Under the pieces are notes generated by a model, which ran no database searches, was not told where the DNA came from, and worked only from the letters and a program-made list of their open reading frames with translations. A DNA stretch of 6,444 bases from Bifidobacteriaceae bacterium (GTDB lineage: Bacteria; Actinomycetota; Actinomycetes; Actinomycetales; WQXJ01). This document shows positions 1 to 5,717 of the stretch, one piece after another. The stretch lies in assembly GCA_031255075.1 (NCBI GenBank), contig JAIRTF010000149.1:1-6444 (forward strand). Direction: 5' to 3'. Each line of letters begins with the position of its first letter. Within the stretch, counting starts at the first letter, position 1. The translations under genes and the position numbers were made by a program.

Positions 1-715
1 GCTGAAACGCAGTTCGCTCTACTCGTTGGCGGCGGTGGCCTTCCTGGCCGTCTTCCGCGAAGGCGCGGAAACCATCTTGCTGTTCCAGGCCTTGCGAACC
101 CAGGCCGGCGAACATGCCCGGCAGCTGGGCTACGGCTTGGCCATTGGCGGAGTCGTCTTGGTGGGGGTCTATCTGGCGATTCGCTATCTGTCTGTCAGGT
201 TGCCCATCCGGCCCTTCTTCTTGGGCACATCCGTCCTGCTGGCAATTCTGGCGGTGTCCTTCGCGGGTTCTGGCGTTGGTGAACTGCAAGAAGCCGGCGT
301 AGTGCCCCTCACCCAAACACCCTGGCCGCCGGCGGTAGACCTGTTGGGTATCAAACCCACGTTTGAGACCTTGGCCGCCCAGGTGGCCATCTTGGCCGTG
401 ATTGTGGGCCTGGCCATTTGGTCGGTTAGCCGGACCCGCCGCCGCGCGGCCCAGGCCCGGGCGGCCGATGCCGCGCCACCGTCCCCCGAAGAGGGAAACG
501 CTACGTCCCCCGCGCCTGAGGATGAGCTGAACAATCCGCCGTCCGGTTCCCCGGGGGAATCCGGGGACCAGCCGGTTGATCAGCCTGTCTTAGATCAGGG
601 CGCAGGGCGGGATGCCGCTGAGGCGGCCCCAACCCCAGCGCTGATTGGTGCTGACCAAGTAACAAAGGCGCGTGAGGGCGCGCACCAAATTGAAGGAGTG
701 GAAAACCCATCATGA
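1..715 (+). CDS. FTR1-family high-affinity iron permease, 3' part (5' end outside window)
   Basis: This is an integral membrane iron permease of the FTR1/EfeU/FetM family, which moves iron across the cytoplasmic membrane. The reading frame is open from the left edge (first full codon at base 2), so the start lies outside; 237 codons are visible. The REGAE signature, which contributes acidic iron ligands in this family, is at visible residues 19-23 inside a hydrophobic helix (about 9-28). Further helices lie at about 40-60, 67-90 and 123-142, and the family-typical GELQEAG stretch is at 93-99. The first REGxE copy and the N-terminal region are not visible. After the last helix, the basic SRTRRR segment suggests a cytoplasmic C-terminus by the positive-inside rule. 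A tail of about 95 residues rich in Pro, Ala, Asp and Glu follows and looks disordered. The TGA stop overlaps the next gene's ATG, indicating translational coupling with P19. Family assignment is firm; the tail's role is unknown. Confidence 0.93.
   Translation, partial: LKRSSLYSLAAVAFLAVFREGAETILLFQALRTQAGEHARQLGYGLAIGGVVLVGVYLAIRYLSVRLPIRPFFLGTSVLLAILAVSFAGSGVGELQEAGVVPLTQTPWPPAVDLLGIKPTFETLAAQVAILAVIVGLAIWSVSRTRRRAAQARAADAAPPSPEEGNATSPAPEDELNNPPSGSPGESGDQPVDQPVLDQGAGRDAAEAAPTPALIGADQVTKAREGAHQIEGVENPS
693..698 (+). promoter_or_regulatory. Ribosome binding site for the P19 gene
   Basis: AAGGAG lies inside the end of the FTR1 gene, 13 bases before the ATG at 712. The spacing is somewhat long, but the ATGA stop/start overlap means terminating ribosomes could also restart here. 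No promoter is visible just upstream, so P19 is probably read from the FTR1 transcript. Confidence 0.55.
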
Positions 716-1320
716 AAACCCGAATCAAGCCGGTTGCCCTGTTGGGCTCGCTGGCCTTGGCCGCGACCCTGGGCATGAGCGCCTGCGGCACAGAAGACAA
801 AGACACCAAGCCATCTACCACCCCCACCGGGGATGTGGCGGCGCCCGGTGACGCCGGCTTCGAAGAGATTCAGATCGGCGAAACCCTGTCCGCGCCGCCG
901 CTGGAAGTGACTGCGGTCTTCTTCCAGCCGGTGGACATGGCACCAGCCGGCATGGGCTTGTCAGCCGCCGAATCCGACCTTCACTTGGAGGCGGATGTTG
1001 CCGCCGGCCCCAATGACCTGGGCTTTGGTGTTGGTGACTTTGTGCCCAACTTGACAGTTGACTACTCCATCACAGCTGAAGACGGCACCGTCAAGTCGGA
1101 AGGCACGTTCATGCCGATGAACGCCTCGGATGGTCCGCACTATGGCGCCAACGTGGCTCTGCCGGATGCCGGCGTCTACAAGCTTCAGTTCAAGATCACC
1201 TCACCTGAGGAAGCCGGCCATGTGCTGCATATCGACAAAGAAACCGGCGTCACCGGCAAGTTCTGGACTGAGCCAATCGTGGTGGAGTGGGATTGGGAAT
1301 ACACCCCCCACGAGTGGTGA
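712..1320 (+). CDS. P19/Tp34 (FetP-like) iron-transport lipoprotein
   Basis: A 202-residue surface iron-binding protein of the P19/Tp34 family (Pfam Iron_transport). Its relatives are dimeric, copper-containing proteins that hand iron to a partner FTR1 permease. Residues 1-24 form a lipoprotein signal peptide: basic MKTRIK, a hydrophobic core, then M-S-A followed by Cys25, the likely lipidation site. A polar linker runs to about residue 47. The family core follows, with DMAPAGMGLSAAESDLHLE at 75-93, FMPMNASDGPHYG at 133-145 and HIDKETGV at 173-180. By comparison with P19 and FetP, the metal ligands should be His91, Glu93, Met136, His143 and His173; the His91-x-Glu93, Met136-x6-His143 and His143-to-His173 spacings fit. 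The ATG start is fixed by the signal peptide and by the overlap with the FTR1 stop. The family call is very secure; the exact ligand assignment is by analogy. Confidence 0.95.
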   Translation: MKTRIKPVALLGSLALAATLGMSACGTEDKDTKPSTTPTGDVAAPGDAGFEEIQIGETLSAPPLEVTAVFFQPVDMAPAGMGLSAAESDLHLEADVAAGPNDLGFGVGDFVPNLTVDYSITAEDGTVKSEGTFMPMNASDGPHYGANVALPDAGVYKLQFKITSPEEAGHVLHIDKETGVTGKFWTEPIVVEWDWEYTPHEW

Positions 1321-1325
1321 TTTGT

Positions 1326-1383
1326 GGGTTATCCCAAGGCTCCAAGGGCTCAGGACTGGTCTGCCCAGAGCTTTGGGGTACCC
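1326..1383 (+). other. Long hairpin A in the P19 - DUF2318 gap
   Basis: The left arm (1326-1342) pairs with the right arm (1368-1383) over 16 base pairs, two of them G-U (1332/1378 and 1338/1372), with one bulged base at 1329. Inside, GGGC (1346-1349) pairs with GCCC (1363-1366). It begins 6 bases after the P19 stop codon. No U-run follows, so it does not look like a terminator by itself. It could protect the upstream mRNA's 3' end, be an RNase processing site or be part of a larger RNA element; the sequence does not decide. Confidence 0.6.
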
Positions 1384-1395
1384 GCTGATGGGTGT

Positions 1396-1428
1396 CGCTG
1401 TCAGTGATGCTCGCTATCAATGACAGCG
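1396..1428 (+). other. Hairpin B in the P19 - DUF2318 gap
   Basis: Eight perfect base pairs join CGCTGTCA (1396-1403) to TGACAGCG (1421-1428). After one G/A mismatch, TGAT (1405-1408) pairs with ATCA (1416-1419) around a 7-base loop. It sits 12 bases after hairpin A and 9 bases before hairpin C. As DNA the arms also form an inverted repeat that could be an operator, but I see no match to the DtxR/IdeR or Fur box consensus. Confidence 0.5.
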
Positions 1429-1437
1429 GTGCCGTTT

Positions 1438-1481
1438 GCCAATGAGCCAGCCGCCCGAACCCCCGGGCGGCTGGCTTTGGC
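1438..1481 (+). terminator. Intrinsic-terminator-like hairpin C
   Basis: A perfect 13-bp GC-rich stem (1445-1457 with 1464-1476) closes a 6-base loop (1458-1463). It extends outward by five more pairs, GCCAA 1438-1442 with TTGGC 1477-1481, past a two-base bulge. Only a TTT run (1476-1478) follows the core stem, so the U-tract is poor, as is common in high-GC actinobacteria. It lies 118 bases after the P19 stop and 54 bases before the next start. It probably ends or attenuates FTR1-P19 transcripts, which would lower expression of the downstream genes unless they have their own promoter. Confidence 0.7.
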
Positions 1482-1513
1482 GTCCCAGGCCGGCGCAGAC
1501 CAGCGCAACTATT

Positions 1514-1522
1514 TGAGGAGGT
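1514..1522 (+). promoter_or_regulatory. Strong ribosome binding site for the DUF2318 membrane protein
   Basis: TGAGGAGGT is an almost complete complement of the 16S rRNA 3' end and stands 12 bases before the ATG at 1535. It confirms that start and shows that translation begins afresh here, unlike the stop/start coupling at the neighbouring gene junctions. Confidence 0.75.
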
Positions 1523-1534
1523 AGAACCGATCCC

Positions 1535-2956
1535 ATGTTGGGGCAGCTGATCTCGGTCATCCAAGGGTTGGCACCACCGGTGTTTGTGCTGGTGTTGGTG
1601 ATCGTGGCGGGCCGGTCGCAGGGGCTGTTGGCCAAGCGCGCCGGCAGTCGCATCCTGGCTTGGGGCACGGCCGCCGCAGTGTTGGCAGGCGCGGTGTTGG
1701 CGGTTCTACGTGAAACCACTTTGCTGGTCAACCGCGAATTGGTTTCGCTGGTCACTTTGACGGCCCTGGCCGTTTCTTTGGTGGCCCTGGTGGTGTTGAC
1801 CTGGCTGCCGGCCTTGGGGCGGCGCTGGCCCAAGCTGACCCGAATCGCGGAACTGACCTGGGTGCCGGTGGCTACGGCGGTGGTGGCATTCAGCTTGTTC
1901 CGGGCCCTGCCTGCGGTGTTCCTGCAGCTCACAAGCTTCTATCTGCCGGGCGAGAGCCCGTTGACAACCGATTCGCTGTTGCGAGTCTTGGGCTTCGCGG
2001 CCGGTTGGGTGCTGGTGGCTTTGGCAGTGGTGGTCCTGGTCCGGGCAACCGAGCCGGCGCCGGCAGTAGCAGTCAGCGCACAGAGCTCTGCCGAGGGCGG
2101 CAGCAACACCGCCGCAGACCAGACGCCGGCTTGGGCCTCACGCCCCGGCGTCAACCGGGACATCGCTGAACGGCAACTGGCCAAACAGCGGAACCGAACC
2201 AGCTTCTGGCCACGTCTGGTGCTGACAGCCGGGTTGGCGGTGGCCGGCGCGACAGCCGCTTTGGGCTTGATACAGATCGGCCTGGCGCGCTCCTTGATCA
2301 AGCTGCCAATCGACCTGTTCCGGGCTGTGGCCTGGGGCATCAACCACCCAGAATTGCCGCTCTACCTGTTGGGCGCCTTGGCCCTGGCTCTGCCACTGGC
2401 CCGCCTGCCACAGAACCTGCGCCAGAACTCGCGGGCTGACCGGCTGGGCTCCAACCCGGCTGCGGTCCGTTTGGTGCGGGCCCGTTCGCGCCGCCGCTTG
2501 GCCTACACCTTGGCCAGCGCCGGGGTCTACGCAGCCCTTGGCGTGTTCGCGGTGTTCGGCCCGATCTGGGATTCACGCGAAGTTGAACTGTCACCACCGG
2601 AACCTTTCGAACTGGTGGGGCAGAGCGTCATCGTCCACCTGGAAGACGTGGATGACGGCCACCTGCACCGCTTTGCGTACACCGCCGCGGACGGCACCGA
2701 AGTGCGTTTCATTGTGATCAAGAAGAACGGCGTGGCCTATGGCGTGGGCCTGGATGCTTGCGAAGTCTGCGGCCCCACCGGCTACTACGAACGGGACGGC
2801 AAGATTGTTTGCCGTTTGTGCGATGTGGTGATGAACGTCGCCACCATCGGCTTCAAGGGCGGCTGCAACCCGATTCCTCTGGACCACACCATTGAGGGCT
2901 CAGACATGGTGATCCAGGCCGCGGACCTGGAAGCCGCAGCGGAAGTGTTTGCCTAA
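1535..2956 (+). CDS. DUF2318 (Fe-S-containing) multi-pass membrane protein
   Basis: A 473-residue membrane protein with eight predicted helices at about 5-26, 39-58, 68-92, 108-131, 148-171, 224-250, 271-289 and 321-341. A polar linker (about 172-223) separates helices 5 and 6. The C-terminal DUF2318 domain (about 345-473) shows the family features: GHLHRFAY at 375-382, DACEVCGPTGYY at 407-418, VCRLC at 425-429 and GGCNPIPLDH at 442-451. The five cysteines (409, 412, 426, 429, 444) could bind an Fe-S cluster or another metal. Family members are annotated as Fe-S-containing and occur beside P19 and FTR1, as with Campylobacter Cj1660. A redox role, such as supplying electrons to reduce iron near FTR1, is my inference. 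The TAA directly abuts the next gene's ATG, so the permease gene is in the same transcript. Identity is firm; biochemical role is open. Confidence 0.92.
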   Translation: MLGQLISVIQGLAPPVFVLVLVIVAGRSQGLLAKRAGSRILAWGTAAAVLAGAVLAVLRETTLLVNRELVSLVTLTALAVSLVALVVLTWLPALGRRWPKLTRIAELTWVPVATAVVAFSLFRALPAVFLQLTSFYLPGESPLTTDSLLRVLGFAAGWVLVALAVVVLVRATEPAPAVAVSAQSSAEGGSNTAADQTPAWASRPGVNRDIAERQLAKQRNRTSFWPRLVLTAGLAVAGATAALGLIQIGLARSLIKLPIDLFRAVAWGINHPELPLYLLGALALALPLARLPQNLRQNSRADRLGSNPAAVRLVRARSRRRLAYTLASAGVYAALGVFAVFGPIWDSREVELSPPEPFELVGQSVIVHLEDVDDGHLHRFAYTAADGTEVRFIVIKKNGVAYGVGLDACEVCGPTGYYERDGKIVCRLCDVVMNVATIGFKGGCNPIPLDHTIEGSDMVIQAADLEAAAEVFA

Positions 2957-4315
2957 ATGTTCTGGCGAATGGTTGTCAAGGCACTGGCTCGCGGCCGGTC
3001 CAAACGGCTGATGATCGCCGCCACCACGGCGCTGGGCGCATCGGTGGCGACGGCCATGTTGTCGGTGGTGTTTGATGTCGGCGACAAGGTCAACCAGGAG
3101 CTCAAGACCTACGGCGCCAACATTGAGGTGCGGGCCCGCGGGGCCGCCGTGCTGACCGAACTGTATGACATTGAGGACGCGCCAGTCGCTTCGGTTGGCT
3201 TGGCGGAGGCCGACCTGCCCAAGATCAAGACCATCTTCTGGGCTTTCAACATTTTGGATTTCGCGCCGTTCTTGTCCACGCCGGCCGTCTTCAACCCGGA
3301 CGGTTTGCCGGTGGTCGATGCCGCGCCCGGGGCCTCCCAAACCGGTGACAGTTCCGCCGGTGGCCAGGCAGGGACGGCCGGGCCGGAGGTGACGGTGGTC
3401 GGAACTTGGTTCTCGCATCATCTTGATCTGCCGACTGGTGAACACGCCGTGGCCGGCATAGTCAACTTGCGGTCCTGGTGGGAGTTGGACGGCGGTTGGA
3501 TAGCTGACCAGGACCAAGACTTGGCCCTGATCGGATCAGACTTGGCTGAAGATTTGGGCCTGGAACTGGGGGACGCCTTCGGCTTGGATGGCCGCAACGC
3601 GGCCGTGGAACTGCGGGTGGCCGGCATCATCAACGGTTCAGGCGAGGAAGCCAATCAGGTGGTGGTGCCGCTGGCCATTGCCCAGCGGCTGGCCGGCCGC
3701 CCTGGCGAGGTGGACAGCGTTGAGGTCAGCGCCCTGACCACACCTGACAATGACTTGGCCCGCAAGGCCGCCCGCAACCCGGATTCGCTGTCCATTTCCG
3801 AATGGGAGACCTGGTATTGCACGGCCTATGTTTCTTCGATTGCCTACCAGATCGAAGAAGTGCTGCCAGACGCGGTGGCCAAACCGGTCCGCCAGGTCAG
3901 CGAATCAGAAGGCGCCATCTTGTCCAAGACCCGGCTGTTGATGTTGTTGGTCACGGTGCTGTCACTGATCGCCTCGGCACTGGCCATTGCCAACTTGGTG
4001 ACCGCTTCGGTGATTGAACGGGCACCACAGATCGGTCTGCTCAAAGCGGTTGGCGCCTCTGATGCTTCGGTGGTGCGGCTGATTCTGGCGGAACTGTCAC
4101 TGGTGGGCCTCTTCGGCGGCGCCCTCGGCTACGGCGCCGGCCTGGGCTTGGCCCAGGTGATTGGGCACTCGGTGTTCGGTTCCGCGGTCACGGCCCGGCC
4201 AATCGTCGCCTTGTTGGTGGCCTTCTTGGTGGTGTTGGTGGTGTTGGGCGGTTCGCTGCCGTCGATTCGGATGCTGTTGCGTCTCCGGCCGGCGGATGTG
4301 CTCCATGGCCGGTGA
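2957..4315 (+). CDS. FtsX/MacB-type ABC transporter permease (first of pair)
   Basis: A 452-residue permease with the FtsX/MacB layout: one N-terminal helix (about 16-39), a large extracytoplasmic domain (about 40-325), then three helices (about 327-352, 375-401, 415-437). Between the second and third helices is the cytoplasmic ERAPQIGLLKAVGAS stretch (354-368), typical of the ATPase-contacting segment in this family. A short Gly/Ser/Ala-rich patch lies at about 122-143, and the only cysteine is Cys288 in WYCTAYVSS, in the extracytoplasmic domain. The ATG follows the previous stop with no gap; GGAAG at 2941-2945 may serve as ribosome binding site. It shares FWRMV near the N-terminus and a YGAN motif after helix 1 with the following gene, so the two are paralogues and likely form a heterodimer with the downstream ATPase. 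MacB-type pumps work by mechanical coupling and do not usually carry ions through the membrane, so a direct iron channel is unlikely. Confidence 0.92.
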   Translation: MFWRMVVKALARGRSKRLMIAATTALGASVATAMLSVVFDVGDKVNQELKTYGANIEVRARGAAVLTELYDIEDAPVASVGLAEADLPKIKTIFWAFNILDFAPFLSTPAVFNPDGLPVVDAAPGASQTGDSSAGGQAGTAGPEVTVVGTWFSHHLDLPTGEHAVAGIVNLRSWWELDGGWIADQDQDLALIGSDLAEDLGLELGDAFGLDGRNAAVELRVAGIINGSGEEANQVVVPLAIAQRLAGRPGEVDSVEVSALTTPDNDLARKAARNPDSLSISEWETWYCTAYVSSIAYQIEEVLPDAVAKPVRQVSESEGAILSKTRLLMLLVTVLSLIASALAIANLVTASVIERAPQIGLLKAVGASDASVVRLILAELSLVGLFGGALGYGAGLGLAQVIGHSVFGSAVTARPIVALLVAFLVVLVVLGGSLPSIRMLLRLRPADVLHGR

Positions 4316-5705
4316 CGTGAAGACTGCTAGGTCCACCGCCGGCGGCCAAGCCCGGCAGCGGACCCGGCGCAACTGGTTCTGGCGGATGGTTTGGCGGTCT
4401 GTCACCAGGCGGCGTTCACGGGTCCTGATAGCCATTGGCGCGGTGGCCATTGGCGCGACAACGCTGTTCGCCCTGGCTACCATCGCCACCGATATTCCTC
4501 GCCAAATGGCTCGTGAAATGCGGGCCTATGGTGCAAACCTGCTGGTTATGCCGGCGCGCGGCGAGGAATACGTGCCTGCCCAAGCCAAAGCCGCAGTAGA
4601 CGCGGTGGCCGGCGGAGCCGAGCTGATCGGGGCTGCGCCCTACCGTTACCAGACCTTGAGGCTCAACGCCGGGCCGTATCTGGCCGCCGGCACCGACCTG
4701 GAGGCAGCCCGGACTGTCAGCCCCTATTGGTATGTGGACGGCCAGTGGCCGGCCGCGCCGGGCGAGATCCTGTTGGGCCAAGACATTGTCGATTGGGTGG
4801 GCTTGGAGATTGGCGACCAGGTGGAGTTGGTGGCTGCCGCCCCCACGGCACCGCCGGCGGCAGACCAACCCGACCGGCCGGAGGGCCCACAAACCCCGGA
4901 CCAGGGCGGGACCGGTCAGGACAGCGGCGCCGGCGGCCACGCGGGGCATTCGGCGGCCGCGGCAACCGGTGAGGAAGCGGATAAGCCGACTGACCCGGAC
5001 AGCCCGGACGACCCGGAGGGTGCGGAGGGCCTGGAAGGCGAGGCAGATGACGAATTGGTGGAGGATCGCAGCGGCACCTTCACCCTGACCGGGGTGCTGT
5101 CAACCGGCGGTTCAGAGGATTCCACCATCATGATGTCCCTGGCTGACCTGGAACAACTGGCTGGGATCAGCGGCCAGCTGGACGTCATTGAATACTCCAT
5201 TGCCGCAGAGGGCAAAGCTATCGAAGCCCTGGCTGAAAAGATCACGGCTGAGGTTCCCTCCGTGGCCGCCGCGCCCGTCAAACGGCTGACCCAATCCGAC
5301 ACCTATGTGTTGGAAATGTTGCGCTCGCTGTTGGGCCTGATAGCGGTCATAGTTCTGGCGCTGACCATGATTGGGGTCTCCACCACCATGATTGCCGTGG
5401 TGGCCGAACGGCGCACAGAGATCGCGTTGCGCAAAGCCCTGGGGGCTTCCAGCCGCTCGGTGGAACGCGAGTTCCTCAGCGAGGGATTGGTGTTGGGAGC
5501 ATTGGGCGGGCTGGTCGGCGTGGCTTTGGGCTTCGCCATAGCCCAGCTGGTCTCCCTCAACGTGTTCCACCGGGGAGTGGGGTTCAACTGGTGGTTGGCG
5601 GCCGTGACGGTGGCGGCATCGACAGTGGTGGCCTGGGTGGCCTGTTTGTTGCCGGTCCGGCGGGCCGCGGAAATCGATCCGGCGTTAGTGTTACGCGAAG
5701 AGTAA
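4305..5705 (+). CDS. FtsX/MacB-type ABC transporter permease (second of pair) with acidic insert
   Basis: A 466-residue permease paralogous to the gene before it. It has a basic N-terminus (FWRMVWRSVTRRRSR at 25-39), helix 1 at about 39-62, the YGAN motif at 75-78, an extracytoplasmic domain to about 340, then three helices (about 341-366, 393-417, 428-450). The cytoplasmic ERRTEIALRKALGAS stretch (368-382) is the classic FtsX/MacB signature. The extracytoplasmic domain is interrupted at about 177-255 by a Pro/Gly/Asp/Glu-rich insert with 21 acidic and 3 basic residues and two histidines (212, 215). I chose the ATG at 4305, which overlaps the previous gene by 11 bp and has GGCGGA at 4291-4296 eight bases upstream. 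A GTG at 4317 is possible; the open frame extends further upstream, but that part is a shadow of the preceding gene. It likely pairs with the preceding permease and the downstream ATPase. Confidence 0.9.
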   Translation: MAGDVKTARSTAGGQARQRTRRNWFWRMVWRSVTRRRSRVLIAIGAVAIGATTLFALATIATDIPRQMAREMRAYGANLLVMPARGEEYVPAQAKAAVDAVAGGAELIGAAPYRYQTLRLNAGPYLAAGTDLEAARTVSPYWYVDGQWPAAPGEILLGQDIVDWVGLEIGDQVELVAAAPTAPPAADQPDRPEGPQTPDQGGTGQDSGAGGHAGHSAAAATGEEADKPTDPDSPDDPEGAEGLEGEADDELVEDRSGTFTLTGVLSTGGSEDSTIMMSLADLEQLAGISGQLDVIEYSIAAEGKAIEALAEKITAEVPSVAAAPVKRLTQSDTYVLEMLRSLLGLIAVIVLALTMIGVSTTMIAVVAERRTEIALRKALGASSRSVEREFLSEGLVLGALGGLVGVALGFAIAQLVSLNVFHRGVGFNWWLAAVTVAASTVVAWVACLLPVRRAAEIDPALVLREE

Positions 5706-5712
5706 GGGAGAG
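5704..5712 (+). promoter_or_regulatory. Ribosome binding site deciding the ATPase GTG start
   Basis: AAGGGAGAG overlaps the end of the permease stop codon and sits 5 bases before the GTG at 5718. It supports 5718 over the overlapping GTG at 5716, which is in another frame, and over later in-frame GTG codons. Confidence 0.6.
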
Positions 5713-5717
5713 CGAGT

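Noticed and set aside
1326..1430. Iron-regulator (DtxR/IdeR or Fur) box in the inverted repeats
   Set aside because: Neither hairpin A nor hairpin B arms resemble the TTAGGTTAGGCTAACCTAA-type or Fur-type consensus; they read better as RNA stems.
1482..1534. Possible promoter before the DUF2318 gene (AACTAT-like -10 near 1507-1512)
   Set aside because: No suitably spaced -35 element is present (TTGGCG at 1477-1482 is too far away and lies in the terminator stem), and the -10 match is poor.
1250..1932. Overlapping minus-strand open frames across the gap and the start of the DUF2318 gene
   Set aside because: They lack recognisable domains, are Arg/Thr/Ala-rich in the way antisense frames of GC-rich genes are, and conflict with well-supported + strand genes.
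4226..4247. Tandem TTGGTGGTG repeat (two copies plus TTGG)
   Set aside because: It encodes a Leu-Val-Val run in the last transmembrane helix of the first permease and follows from the preferred TTG and GTG/GTC codons; not a separate element.
4161..4304. Upstream extension of the second permease's reading frame
   Set aside because: This stretch lies within the C-terminal helices of the first permease, which has convincing FtsX-type sequence here; the extension reads as Arg/Trp/Cys-rich out-of-frame translation. The ATG at 4305 gives a normal permease N-terminus.
4717..5302. Several open frames on both strands over the acidic insert
   Set aside because: GC-rich low-complexity DNA keeps all frames open; their products are Pro/Arg/Gly-rich with no family features, while the + strand permease frame resumes a clear domain on both sides.
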